Assembly: GCA_022013685.1 (NCBI GenBank)
Contig: JAKLPV010000116.1
Coordinates: 1 to 53,397, forward strand
Direction of reading: 5' to 3'
Source: Anaerolineae bacterium
GTDB lineage: Bacteria > Chloroflexota > Anaerolineae > Anaerolineales > Villigracilaceae
Length of the DNA: 53,397 bases
In this document: one piece after another, positions 39,394 through 47,907 of the stretch
Layout: every line of letters begins with the position of its first letter
Numbering within the stretch: the first letter of the stretch is position 1
Notes under the pieces: generated by a model
Databases searched by the model: none
Told to the model about the DNA's origin: nothing
Seen by the model: only the letters and a program-made list of their open reading frames with translations
Position numbers and translations under genes: made by a program

Positions 39394-39450
39394 CCGCATT
39401 TTGGGTGTGAGCGTGCGCGCGTTTGCGGCACGCTCACACCCAAAATGCGG
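39394..39450. repeat. Perfect 23-bp inverted repeat
   Basis: Arms 39394-39416 and 39428-39450 match without error around an 11-nt G+C-rich loop. It is in the 730-bp gap between the divergent tungstate and sulfite reductase/heme operons. Besides this dyad, the two promoters and the leader at 39664, I see no gene in the gap; 39451-39635 shows nothing I can name. Confidence 0.9.
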
Positions 39451-39635
39451 CACTCTTCACGGAAAATTCTGGGGAACCAGAAAAAGAAGCAGTCAGTTTT
39501 TCAAGGTTTTCCCAGTACGATATACCCATTCAAAATCTATTGCAGACCTCCCTGCGAAGATACACTGTGCTCCCTATCTGAGTATTGTTTTCTGACTGCA
39601 CACTCACCGTGTTGTATAGACACTCACTCTTGCTA

Positions 39636-39663
39636 TTGAATTAATCGACATTGTGGATATAAT
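39636..39663 (+). promoter_or_regulatory. Promoter of the leader RNA and heme operon
   Basis: TTGAAT (39636-39641), 16 bp, TATAAT (39658-39663). Transcription would start near 39670, giving a leader of about 270 nt before the first coding start at 39944. Confidence 0.65.
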
Positions 39664-39669
39664 ACGTCG

Positions 39670-39888
39670 AAATTAAAGAGGCCCAGACACAATGAATTCT
39701 TTTACTCTCCCCAGTTTGTACCTGATCGCATGTTTGTGTACATGTATGTGTTCCATGTGCATCTGGGGAGATGTGCGACGCCTTGCCATGCGTCACATCC
39801 GAGTATAGGTCAGTTCTAAAATACAAGCCTGCAAACCGGTGAAGCACTCTCCATAACCAGATGGAAGTGCATTCACCGGTATTTTTTT
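39670..39888 (+). ncRNA. Structured leader RNA of unknown class, ending in a terminator
   Basis: Within 39670-39888 I can draw stem 39707-39714/39763-39770 (CTCCCCAG/CTGGGGAG), stem 39770-39775/39794-39799 (GATGTG/CACATC, with an inner ACGC/GCGT), and a final long hairpin 39835-39880 followed by seven T residues. No coding frame is convincing. The layout (promoter, folded region, terminator, then biosynthetic genes) is that of a riboswitch or attenuator. I do not see motifs of SAM, cobalamin or molybdenum-cofactor riboswitches. It could instead be an independent small RNA. Confidence 0.5.
39835..39888 (+). terminator. First of two tandem terminators before the heme operon
   Basis: An outer stem of about nine pairs, 39835-39843/39872-39880, continues inward through GCACT/AGTGC and TCCAT/ATGGA with single-base bulges, then runs into TTTTTTT. 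Very stable. Confidence 0.85.
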
Positions 39889-39891
39889 CGA

Positions 39892-39919
39892 AAAGCCGGG
39901 AATGTCCCTGGCTTTTTTT
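39892..39919 (+). terminator. Second tandem terminator before the heme operon
   Basis: AAAGCC (39892-39897) pairs with GGCTTT (39910-39915), extended by G-T and two G-C pairs, and seven T residues end at 39919. It is only 25 bases before the coding start at 39944, so the operon can be expressed only if both hairpins are passed or prevented. Confidence 0.75.
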
Positions 39920-39943
39920 ATTTCAGATTACATGGAGAAGAAG

Positions 39944-40378
39944 ATGGACAACACAAAATTAAGCAAGGTTGAGCGCATCAAGGATGAAAGCAGCTACCTG
40001 CGCGGAACGATCGAAGAAGAATTGCAGCAGGATATTCCCTTTACGGAAGACAACGCTGTTTTGCTCAAGGCGCACGGTATGTACCAGCAGCATGACCGCG
40101 ATCAGCGCGGCGGCCAAAAAGTGCATTCGATCATGATCCGCTGGCACATCCCGGCCGGGCAGATCAGCGCCGTGCAATACCTGGTGCTGGATGATCTGGC
40201 GACCCGTTACGCCAACAACACCATCAAACTGACCACCCGCGAAACGGTCCAGTTCCACGGGCTGATCAAGGGCGAGGTCAAGGCCATGCTGCAGGAGATC
40301 CATCAGGCGCTCATTACCAATCAGGGGGCTTGCGGACATCTCCTGGCTTGCGCGCGATGGTGCGCGAGACGGAACTGA
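39944..40378 (+). pseudogene. Truncated sulfite/nitrite reductase hemoprotein (N-terminal fragment)
   Basis: The first 130 residues are the start of a siroheme-containing sulfite (CysI-like) or nitrite reductase: [64 protein letters not shown] text ([15 protein letters not shown]) and the beginning of the GACGD motif. At 40325-40335 similarity stops in the middle of that motif and the frame continues in hemB DNA for 15 unrelated codons to a stop. Full-length proteins are about 550-600 residues and carry the Fe-S/siroheme cysteines later, so no active enzyme can form. The start is ATG 39944 with GGAGAAG; 39932 is also in frame. Confidence 0.85.
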
Positions 40379-41277
40379 ATGCCCGCGATTTCATCTATCC
40401 GTTGTTCGTGCGGCATGGCTCCGGGCGAACGGAGATCCGCTCGATGCCGGGGGTTGCCCAGTTGTCGGTCGATGAAGCGGTGCACGAAGCGGAGTCCGCT
40501 TTCAGCATGGGAATCCCGTCCGTGATTCTGTTCGGCATCCCGGCTCAGAAAGATCCGATTGGGCTGGAGAACTTTGCCGATGACGGGATCGTTCAACAGG
40601 CGATCCGGGCGATTAAACGGAACATTCCCGAAATGGTGGTGGTGACGGATGTCTGTCTGTGTGAATATACCGACCATGGGCATTGTGGTGTTTTGCGCCC
40701 ATCGGATGGATACGTTTTGAACGACCCGAACCTCGATATTCTTGGCAAGGTGGCGGTTTCGCACGCTGAATGCGGCGCGGACATCGTTGCCCCATCGGGC
40801 ATGATCGATGGCATGGTGGCAGCCATCCGCGGCGCGCTGGATGAGCGCGGTTTTGAAAATACACCGATCTTGTCGTATGCGGTCAAGTATGCCTCGGCCT
40901 TTTACGGTCCGTTCCGTGATGCCGCTGAAGGCGCACCCAAGTTTGGCGACCGCAAGAGCCATCAGATGGACCCTGGCAACGTGCGCGAAGCCCTGCGCGA
41001 AGCCGCATTGGATGTGGACGAAGGCGCGGATATGCTGATGGTCAAGCCTGCGCTTGCCTATCTCGATGTCATCCGGGTGGTCAAAGATGCCTTCCCCGAA
41101 CTGCCGCTAGCGGCCTACAACGTCAGTGGCGAATATGCCATGGTCAAGGCTGCAGCCGCCAACGGCTGGATCGATGAAGCCAAAGTGACTCTCGAAACCC
41201 TGACCGGCATGAAACGCGCCGGGGCAGATTTGATCATCACTTACCATGCAGTGGAAGCCGCGAAGTGGTTGAAATAG
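40330..41277 (+). CDS. hemB: Delta-aminolevulinic acid dehydratase, 5' end altered by a deletion junction
   Basis: Porphobilinogen synthase, joining two ALA molecules early in heme synthesis. About 315 residues of HemB are intact: [20 protein letters not shown], the metal-site region [16 protein letters not shown] near residue 118, Schiff-base Lys regions [15 protein letters not shown] near 190 and [13 protein letters not shown] near 240. The usual first 8-10 residues are missing because the DNA switches from sulfite reductase to hemB at 40325-40335. The frame can start at TTG 40330 or ATG 40357, both without a normal ribosome-binding site, so expression may be reduced or depend on coupling with the truncated gene. 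Confidence 0.88.
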   Translation: MRTSPGLRAMVRETELNARDFIYPLFVRHGSGRTEIRSMPGVAQLSVDEAVHEAESAFSMGIPSVILFGIPAQKDPIGLENFADDGIVQQAIRAIKRNIPEMVVVTDVCLCEYTDHGHCGVLRPSDGYVLNDPNLDILGKVAVSHAECGADIVAPSGMIDGMVAAIRGALDERGFENTPILSYAVKYASAFYGPFRDAAEGAPKFGDRKSHQMDPGNVREALREAALDVDEGADMLMVKPALAYLDVIRVVKDAFPELPLAAYNVSGEYAMVKAAAANGWIDEAKVTLETLTGMKRAGADLIITYHAVEAAKWLK

Positions 41278-41303
41278 GAATTAGCAACATCAAAGGAGAC
41301 CCC

Positions 41304-42455
41304 ATGCCAATGTCTGCCCACCTAACGGATCGCGCCGCTGCCGAGCGCAGCCTGCACAACCAGCACATGGTCCAGGCCGATTTCAGCCCGGCGCCTTTCA
41401 CGATCGCCTGGGAAGTGACCCGCGCCTGCGCTTATGCCTGTGTCCACTGCCGGGCTGATGCGCTGCATACACCCGACCCGAACGAACTCAAAACGGACGA
41501 AGCTTTGCAACTGATTGATCGGATTGCCGACTTTGGCAACAATCCGATTCTGATCTTTACCGGCGGCGACCCGATGATGCGCCGGGATCTGCATGAGCTG
41601 ATCGCCTACGCCACCCAAAAAGGATTGCGCTGTTCGCTTACGCCGACCGCAACGGCGTTGCCAACCACTGAGCGGCTTGAAAAAGTCCGTGATGCGGGTA
41701 TTCGCCGGATTGCGCTCTCGTTGGACGCGCCGCGCGCCGAGATCCACGACAATTTCAGGCAGGTTCCCGGCTCCTGGCAGCGCACGATGGAAATTCTTCA
41801 GCGCGCGCAGAGCATCGGGGTGAGCGTGCAGGTCAATACCACCGTTGCCCGGCACAACGTGGACATCCTGCCGGAGATGGTTTCTTTTATCAAAGAAGTC
41901 AATGCCGTGCAGTGGTCGCTCTTTTTTCTGGTTCCGACCGGGCGCGCCCAGGTTGAGAGCATGATCAGCGCCGAACAGCACGAGCAGGTTTTCAACTGGC
42001 TCTACGACCTGTCGCAAAATGCGCCTTTCGACATCAAATCGACGGCTGCGCCGATGTACCGCCGCGTTGCCATCCAGCGCAAACGCGCCGAACAGGGCGC
42101 GGATAAGCCGGTCACTTTCCAGGGGGCGGGTTTTCAGTATGCTGATGGACTGAACCGCCCGACCAGGGGCGTCAACGATGGCAACGGTTTCCTGTTCATC
42201 TCGCATGTTGGCGACATCCAGCCCTCGGGCTTTTTGCCGGTCACGGCGGGCAATACCCGCTTCGATGATGTGGTCGATGTTTACCGCAACTCGCCGGTCT
42301 TCAAAGATTTGCGCGATGTGACCAAACTCAAAGGCCGCTGCGGCATCTGCGACTATCGCGATGTATGCGGCGGCCAGCGCGGACGGGCCTACGGTGTAAC
42401 CGGCGATTACCTGGAGACCGACCCGGCCTGTGTTTATCTCCCCGAGGCGGCTTAG
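41304..42455 (+). CDS. Radical SAM/SPASM protein related to NirJ/AhbD/MoaA
   Basis: Radical SAM enzyme of 383 residues. The cluster motif is CAYACVHCRADALH near residue 41, FTGGDPMMRRDL follows, and the C-terminus has a SPASM-like Cys region (GRCGICDYRDVCGGQRGRAY and CVYLPEAA). This shape is shared by heme and heme d1 enzymes (NirJ, AhbC, AhbD). Its place between hemB and hemQ suggests a step in tetrapyrrole synthesis, for example an oxygen-independent alternative late step, but the reaction cannot be read from sequence. AAAGGAG precedes ATG 41304, and the gene starts 26 bases after hemB. Confidence 0.82.
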   Translation: MPMSAHLTDRAAAERSLHNQHMVQADFSPAPFTIAWEVTRACAYACVHCRADALHTPDPNELKTDEALQLIDRIADFGNNPILIFTGGDPMMRRDLHELIAYATQKGLRCSLTPTATALPTTERLEKVRDAGIRRIALSLDAPRAEIHDNFRQVPGSWQRTMEILQRAQSIGVSVQVNTTVARHNVDILPEMVSFIKEVNAVQWSLFFLVPTGRAQVESMISAEQHEQVFNWLYDLSQNAPFDIKSTAAPMYRRVAIQRKRAEQGADKPVTFQGAGFQYADGLNRPTRGVNDGNGFLFISHVGDIQPSGFLPVTAGNTRFDDVVDVYRNSPVFKDLRDVTKLKGRCGICDYRDVCGGQRGRAYGVTGDYLETDPACVYLPEAA

Positions 42456-42458
42456 AAA

Positions 42459-43151
42459 ATGGAAAATAGCGAAGAAATCACCCACCGCACCCTCAGCCAT
42501 TTTGCGTTTGCGGCTTTCAAAGATGCTTATTGGGCTTTGGGCCAGCAGGAACGCGCTGAATTTCAGCAAAACTGGCTTTCGGCTCTGCACCAATCATCCC
42601 AAATGGTGGACATCTACCAGACGACCGAGAGCGGCCTGGATTTGTTGATTTGGTCTGCCATCACTGCGGATGAAAAAGGGGACGCGGCCGCTTTCTTTGA
42701 GAAATTTGCGCGGGCCAACGCCCCGTATCGTCATCTCGTCGAAATAAAGGATTCGCTCTGGGGCTTTACCCGCCCATCCCAGTATTCAAAAGCGCGTTCG
42801 AAGCAGGAAATCGATCCCTTTGCCGAAACCCGCCTGCCGTATCTGATCATTTATCCGTTCAGCAAAACCACTGAATGGTATCTGATGAGCCGCGAAGCGC
42901 GCCAGGGCATGATGAACGAGCATATTCGCATTGGCAAGCAGTATGAAGATATCAGCCAATTGCTGCTCTACTCGTTCGGCCTGCAAAACCAGGAATTCGT
43001 GGTTGTCTACGAAACCGACGACCTGCCGCGCTTTTCCGACCTGGTCAATGAACTGCGCGACACCGAAGGGCGCCGCTACACTTTGCGCGATACGCCCCTG
43101 CATACCGCCATTTATCACCCTGCCGAGGAGACCCTGGCCTTATGGAAATAA
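42459..43151 (+). CDS. hemQ: Coproheme decarboxylase, chlorite dismutase family
   Basis: Last enzyme of the coproporphyrin-dependent heme route, decarboxylating coproheme to heme b with peroxide. The 230-residue product is the HemQ length. Seen: LLIWSAITADEKGDAAAFF, LPYLIIYPFSKTTEWYLMSR with the reactive Tyr, REARQGMMNEHIRIGKQYED containing the proximal haem His, and QEFVVVYETDDLPRFSDLV. Among neighbours are hemE, hemH and hemY, which together make the complete late branch. The stop overlaps the hemE start by 10 bases. Confidence 0.93.
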   Translation: MENSEEITHRTLSHFAFAAFKDAYWALGQQERAEFQQNWLSALHQSSQMVDIYQTTESGLDLLIWSAITADEKGDAAAFFEKFARANAPYRHLVEIKDSLWGFTRPSQYSKARSKQEIDPFAETRLPYLIIYPFSKTTEWYLMSREARQGMMNEHIRIGKQYEDISQLLLYSFGLQNQEFVVVYETDDLPRFSDLVNELRDTEGRRYTLRDTPLHTAIYHPAEETLALWK

Positions 43152-44188
43152 CCAGCCGCTTTTTACGCGCTGCCAACCGCCTGCCGGTGGATGTGACCCC
43201 GGTCTGGTTCATGCGTCAGGCCGGGCGCTACATGCCCGAATACCGCATCATCCGCGAGAAATTTTCCCTGCTCGAGATTTGCTACCAGCCCGAGTTGGCC
43301 GCCGAAGTGACCCTCCAGCCGGTAAAAGCCCTGGGTGTGGATGCTGCCATCCTGTTCGCCGACATTCTGCTGCCGGCCATTCCGCTTGGGGTAGGGCTGG
43401 AGTTTGCCAAAGGCGAGGGGCCGCTGCTGCACAACCCCGTCCGCACGTTGGAAGATGTAAAGAACCTGCGGCCGGTCGACCCGGATACCGACCTGGGCTA
43501 TGTGATGGATGCCATCCGCATCCTGCGCGGCGAGCTGAAATAAACGCTGCTGATCGGTTTCTGCGGCGCGCCCTTCACGGTGGCCTCCTACATTATCGAG
43601 GGTGGCTCGACCCGTGAGTTTCTCAAAACCAAAACCATGATGTACTCCGATCCGCAGACCTGGCACGCGCTGATGGAAAAACTCTCCGGCGTGCTGAGCG
43701 ATTACCTGTTGGCGCAGATCCGCGCCGGGGCGCAGGCTGTGCAGGTATTCGATTCGTGGGTTGGCGCGCTAAACGCCGCAGACTATCTCGAATTTGTCCA
43801 GCCCTATTCACGCCGCATTTTGCAGGCCGCACAGGAAACAGGTGTGCCGGTCATCCATTTTGGGACGGGGACAACAACCCTGTTGCCGGCGATGAAAGCC
43901 GCGGGTGGGACGGTGCTCGGGCTCGATTGGCGCATTCCGCTCGACGAGGGTTGGGACCTGGTCGGGCAGGATGTCGCCATCCAGGGCAACCTCGACCCGG
44001 CCCTGTTGTTTGCCCCGCTGCCCGAGATCAAAAAACGCGTTCACGATATTTTGCGCCGCGCTGCCGGCCGCCCCGGTCACATTTTCAACCTTGGGCACGG
44101 CATTTTGCAGCACACTCCGGTCGAAAATGTTAAAGCCGTGGTGGATATGGTCCATGAATTTTCCATAACAGAAGGAGTGATGGCATGA
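43142..44188 (+). pseudogene. hemE: Uroporphyrinogen decarboxylase interrupted by an in-frame TAA
   Basis: HemE converts uroporphyrinogen III to coproporphyrinogen III. Reading through one stop gives 348 residues of normal family length and quality: PVWFMRQAGRYMPEYR near residue 20, ILFADILLP near 75, then TAA at 43541-43543 (codon 134), then LIGFCGAPFTVASYIIEGGS, QVFDSWVGAL, FGTGTTTLLPAMKAAG, QGNLDPALLF and FNLGHGILQHTP. Frame is unchanged across the stop, so it is a base substitution, not an indel. The downstream part has no good start of its own. Either the gene is dead, read through, or the base is a sequencing error. Confidence 0.88.
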
Positions 44189-45099
44189 TTGGCGTTTTGC
44201 TGATGGCGTACGGCGGGCCAAACAACCTTGATGAAGTCGAGCCCTACCTGCTGGATGTGCGCGGATTCAGACCGACTGCGCCTGAGATTATCCATGAAGT
44301 CCGCGAACGTTATCGCGAGATTGGCGGGCGCTCGCCCATCCTGGAGCAAACCCGCGCCCAGGCTGAAGCCCTCGAAGCCGCTCTGAACGCGAATGGTGAG
44401 AAATTTCGCGTTTTTGTGGGCATGCGTCACTGGCATCCGTACATCAAGGACAGCCTGGCTGAAATGCGGGCCTTCGGAATGGACAAAATCGTCGGTTTGG
44501 TCATGGCCCCGCAGTACTCGCGCATGAGCATCGGCGCGTATTACAAAAAAGTAGATGAAGCCGCCGAAGCGCTGGAAATTATCCCCATCGAGCGCTGGCA
44601 CCTGCTCCCCGGCTATCTCGATGCCCTGGCCGGGCGGGTGCGCGCCGCGCTGGAGCGTTTCCCCGCTGAAGCGCGCGCCGAGGTTCCGGTCATTTTTACC
44701 GCCCACAGCCTGCCAGAGCGCATCCGCGAGTGGGACGACTCGTACCCGGACGAACTGCGCGCCACTGTTGCGGCTCTGATGACAAGACTCGGCAGCCAGC
44801 CGCATAGCTTTGCCTTCCAGTCGGCGGCCATCTCTAACGAACCCTGGCTTGGCCCGGATGCGGGCGAAGTCATCGCGCGTTACGCGGCTGAAGGCAAAAA
44901 GCACATACTGCTCGTCCCAATTGGATTCGTCTGCGAGCATGTCGAAGTGCTATACGATGTGGATATTGTTTTCAAAAAACAGGCCGAGGCGTTGTGCGTG
45001 CAGTTGGAACGTATTGAAATGCTCAATACCGCCCCGCAGATGATCGACGGGTTGGCGCAACTCATCCAACAAACCGCACAGGAAAAGAACTGGCTATGA
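44185..45099 (+). CDS. hemH: Coproporphyrin/protoporphyrin ferrochelatase
   Basis: Inserts iron into the porphyrin ring. Seen in 304 residues: VLLMAYGGPNNLDEVEPYL at the start, RYREIGGRSPILEQT, APQYSRMSIGAY near residue 110, catalytic His in VIFTAHSLPERI near 175, FQSAAISNEPWLGPD, and PIGFVCEHVEVLYDVDI with the conserved Glu near 255. Because HemQ is present, the substrate is expected to be coproporphyrin III (CpfC function). The start overlaps the hemE stop and the stop overlaps hemY, so translation is coupled. Confidence 0.95.
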   Translation: MIGVLLMAYGGPNNLDEVEPYLLDVRGFRPTAPEIIHEVRERYREIGGRSPILEQTRAQAEALEAALNANGEKFRVFVGMRHWHPYIKDSLAEMRAFGMDKIVGLVMAPQYSRMSIGAYYKKVDEAAEALEIIPIERWHLLPGYLDALAGRVRAALERFPAEARAEVPVIFTAHSLPERIREWDDSYPDELRATVAALMTRLGSQPHSFAFQSAAISNEPWLGPDAGEVIARYAAEGKKHILLVPIGFVCEHVEVLYDVDIVFKKQAEALCVQLERIEMLNTAPQMIDGLAQLIQQTAQEKNWL

Positions 45100-46532
45100 A
45101 ACTGATCGTTATCGGCGGCGGCATTGCGGGCCTTTCTGCCGCGTATTACGCCCAAAAACAAATCCCTGAAACCCAGATCACTCTGCTCGAATCCGACTCG
45201 CGCTGGGGCGGCAAGATCGCCACCGAAAGAACGGATGGTTTTGTGATCGAAGGCGGGCCAGACACTTTCCTGGCCAGCAAGCCGTGGGGCGTGGCGCTCT
45301 GCAACGAACTCGGCCTCGCCGACCGTTTGCATGGCACCAACCCCAAAACCAAAAACACATACGTTTTGCACCGCAACCGTCTTCAGCCGCTGCCCGACGG
45401 GCTGGCGATGATGATCCCCACCAATGTTCAATCGATTCTCAAAACCCGCCTGGTTTCTTGGTTTGGCAAAGCCCGCATGGGGTTAGATTTTCTCCGGCCC
45501 GCAAAAGCGCTCAATGGCGACGAGTCTCTGGGCGCATTCGTCAGCCGCCGCCTGGGCCGCGAAGCCTATGAGAACCTGATCGAACCGCTCATGTTTGGCA
45601 TTTACGCGGGCGACGGCGACCAACTCAGCCTTGCCAGCACCTTTCCCTATCTGCGCGACCTTGAACTCAAATACGGCTCCCTGGCGCGCGGCGCGCTTGC
45701 GATGCGCAAAAAAGCACCCTCCACGCCCGGTTCCCGTTCGGCTTTTCTGACCCCCACCAGCGGTCTGGCTGAAATGGCCGAGGCGCTGGTTGAAAGTTTA
45801 AGGTTGAACGGTGTATGTTTAAGGTTGAACGTGCCTGTCGAATCTGTGTGCCGTCTTCAACCTTCAACCTGGAACGTGACACTGGACTCTGGTGAACGCC
45901 TCGAATCTGATTCCGTTATCCTCGCCACGCCCGCCCCTGTCAGTGGGAAGCTGCTCGAAACGCTCGACCCGGCGCTGGCTTCCGTTTTGCAAAGCATTCA
46001 CTACGCCTCGACCGCCACCGTCTCCCTGGCCTATCACCTGGGCGATGTGCCCCGCAGCCTGGACGGTTACGGATACGTTATCCCGCGCCGCGAAGGGCGC
46101 CGCGCCCTGGCCTGCACCTGGACCTCGACCAAATTCCCGCACCGCGCCCCGGAGGGCTACGCCCTGATCCGCATCTTTGTCGGGCGCGCCGGGCAGGATG
46201 ACGGTATGCCCCGCGATGAATTGGCATTGACCAATCTTGCCCGTGAGGAACTCAAACTGACCCTCGGCATCAGCGCTGATCCGATCCTTTCGCGTGTCTT
46301 TGTCTGGGAAAATGCCATGCCGCAGTACAACCTGGGGCACCCTGCCAAACTGGCCCAGATTGACTCTGCGCTAGCCAATCACCCTGGCCTGGCCCTGGCA
46401 GGGAATGGCTATCGCGGCATTGGCATCCCGGATTGCATTCATTCTGGCGAAGTGGCTGTTGAAAAAATCCTAAACCTCGTGTCATTGCGAGGGCGACAGC
46501 CCGACCCTTGCACCGCCCGCAAGGGCAGGTGA
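45096..46532 (+). CDS. hemY: Coproporphyrinogen/protoporphyrinogen oxidase, HemY type
   Basis: FAD enzyme oxidising the porphyrinogen to the porphyrin, 478 residues. Seen: LIVIGGGIAGLSAAYYA, ESDSRWGGKIATER, GFVIEGGPDTFLASKPWG, EPLMFGIYAGDGDQLS, and the C-terminal GLALAGNGYRGIGIPDCIHS. The HemY/CgoX form fits HemQ. Two oddities: a 21-bp/7-bp repeat at 45796-45869 is translated within the FAD-domain region, and the last 17 residues (from SLRGRQPDP on) come from a palindromic element at 46481-46606, which supplies the stop codon. Enzyme activity is probably not affected by the tail. Confidence 0.94.
   Translation: MKLIVIGGGIAGLSAAYYAQKQIPETQITLLESDSRWGGKIATERTDGFVIEGGPDTFLASKPWGVALCNELGLADRLHGTNPKTKNTYVLHRNRLQPLPDGLAMMIPTNVQSILKTRLVSWFGKARMGLDFLRPAKALNGDESLGAFVSRRLGREAYENLIEPLMFGIYAGDGDQLSLASTFPYLRDLELKYGSLARGALAMRKKAPSTPGSRSAFLTPTSGLAEMAEALVESLRLNGVCLRLNVPVESVCRLQPSTWNVTLDSGERLESDSVILATPAPVSGKLLETLDPALASVLQSIHYASTATVSLAYHLGDVPRSLDGYGYVIPRREGRRALACTWTSTKFPHRAPEGYALIRIFVGRAGQDDGMPRDELALTNLAREELKLTLGISADPILSRVFVWENAMPQYNLGHPAKLAQIDSALANHPGLALAGNGYRGIGIPDCIHSGEVAVEKILNLVSLRGRQPDPCTARKGR
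45796..45869. repeat. Heptad-type repeats translated inside hemY
   Basis: A 15-bp unit, GTTTAAGGTTGAACG, occurs at 45796-45810 and 45817-45831, exactly 21 bp apart. An inverse heptad pair, CTTCAACCTTCAACC, is at 45855-45869. They encode the LRLNG and LRLNV stretches. All spacings are multiples of 7. Confidence 0.75.
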
Positions 46533-46606
46533 GCAATCTCCCATTAAATAGAATTTTCTTCTCGACAGCAGATTGTTTTGTCGGGCTACGCCCTCCTCGC
46601 AATGAC
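46481..46606. repeat. GTCATTGCGAG palindromic element at the hemY 3' end
   Basis: GTCATTGCGAG at 46481 and CTCGCAATGAC ending at 46606, with an inner GAGCAATCTCCC and GCAGATTGTTTTG. Its left half encodes the C-terminus and stop of hemY; hemL begins 18 bp after its right end. Confidence 0.85.
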
Positions 46607-46623
46607 ATTCAACAGGTGAAATC

Positions 46624-47907
46624 ATGAACATCCAAAACTCAATCCAACTTTTCCAGCAGGCCCAGAACATCTTCCCCGGCGGGGTCAACTCGCCGGTGCG
46701 CGCCTTTCGGGCGGTGGGCGGGCAGCCGCTCTTCATCGAGCGCGGCGCAGGCCCGTATCTTTATGACGTGGATGGCAACCGCTTCATTGACTATGTTCTT
46801 TCGTGGGGACCGCTAATCAGCGGCCACGCCCACCCGAAGGTTGTCGAAGCCATTCAGCAGGCGGCTTTAAAGGGGACTTCCTACGGGGCACCCAGCCCGC
46901 TTGAAATTGAACTCGCCCACAGCATCATGGAATTTATGCCTAACCTTGAGATGCTGCGCTTCGTCAACAGCGGCACCGAAGCGACCATGTCTGCCCTGCG
47001 GCTGGCGCGGGCCTACACCAGGCGCGACAAAATCATCAAGTTCGACGGCTGCTACCACGGCCATGCCGATATGCTCCTGGTGCAGGCCGGGTCGGGCGTT
47101 GCCACGCTGGGGCTGCCTGATTCGCCGGGTGTGCCGGCCCAGACCGCCGCGGCAACGCTGGTGGCGAATTTCAATGATATCGAATCGGTCGAAGCCTTGT
47201 TCAAACAGCATCCTGACCAGATCGCGGCAATCATCGTCGAGCCGGTGGCCGGGAATATGGGCGTGGTGCCGCCTGTGCCGGGCTTTTTGGAAAAACTGCG
47301 CGTAGTCACCGAGCGCGAAGGCGCACTGCTCATTTTTGACGAAGTCATGACCGGTTTTCGCGTGCATCCCGGCGGGGCACAGGCGCTTTACAATATCAAA
47401 CCCGACCTGACCACGCTCGGAAAAGTCATCGGAGGGGGTTTGCCGGTCGGGGCGTATGGCGGCAAACGCGAAATCATGCAGATGGTGGCTCCGTCCGGGC
47501 CGATGTACCAGGCCGGGACGCTGTCCGGCAACCCCCTGGCGATGAGTGCGGGGATCGCGGCGCTGTCACTGATTCGGGATGAAAAGGTTTGGGAGCAGTT
47601 GGAAGCCCGGGCGCGGCAACTGGAAACGGGAATCGCCTCCGCGGCGCAAAAAGCCGGTGTGCCGGTGCGCCAGACACGGGTCGGGACGATGTTCACCACC
47701 TTCTTTAGCGAGACCGAACCGCGAGACTGGAATTCCGTCAAAATAGCGGATAAGGTCCGCTTCGGGAAATTTTTCCAAAAAATGCTCGAAAATGGTGTTT
47801 ATTTGGCCCCATCACAGTTCGAAGCCGGGTTTTTGTCGACTCTGCACGATGAAAAGGTAATCGCAGCGACGATCGATGCGGCTGAAAAGGCGATGAAGGC
47901 TTGTTAA
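46624..47907 (+). CDS. hemL: Glutamate-1-semialdehyde 2,1-aminomutase
   Basis: PLP enzyme making 5-aminolevulinate from glutamate-1-semialdehyde, the C5 route. Seen in 427 residues: [85 protein letters not shown], and the PLP lysine region [20 protein letters not shown]. Its partner hemA (glutamyl-tRNA reductase) is not in the window; the deletion at the start of the operon may have removed it, or it lies elsewhere. The last codons overlap the small broken gene that follows. Confidence 0.96.
   Translation: MNIQNSIQLFQQAQNIFPGGVNSPVRAFRAVGGQPLFIERGAGPYLYDVDGNRFIDYVLSWGPLISGHAHPKVVEAIQQAALKGTSYGAPSPLEIELAHSIMEFMPNLEMLRFVNSGTEATMSALRLARAYTRRDKIIKFDGCYHGHADMLLVQAGSGVATLGLPDSPGVPAQTAAATLVANFNDIESVEALFKQHPDQIAAIIVEPVAGNMGVVPPVPGFLEKLRVVTEREGALLIFDEVMTGFRVHPGGAQALYNIKPDLTTLGKVIGGGLPVGAYGGKREIMQMVAPSGPMYQAGTLSGNPLAMSAGIAALSLIRDEKVWEQLEARARQLETGIASAAQKAGVPVRQTRVGTMFTTFFSETEPRDWNSVKIADKVRFGKFFQKMLENGVYLAPSQFEAGFLSTLHDEKVIAATIDAAEKAMKAC

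Noticed and set aside
39641..39847. 68-codon minus-strand frame in the leader region
   Set aside because: It runs through the stems of the structured leader, is Cys/His-rich by chance and has no start signals.
39670..39888. SAM, cobalamin or molybdenum-cofactor riboswitch
   Set aside because: I could not find the conserved core sequences of these classes, so the leader is left unassigned.
41322..42593. 423-codon frame opposite the radical SAM gene
   Set aside because: Antisense shadow without ribosome-binding site or domain.
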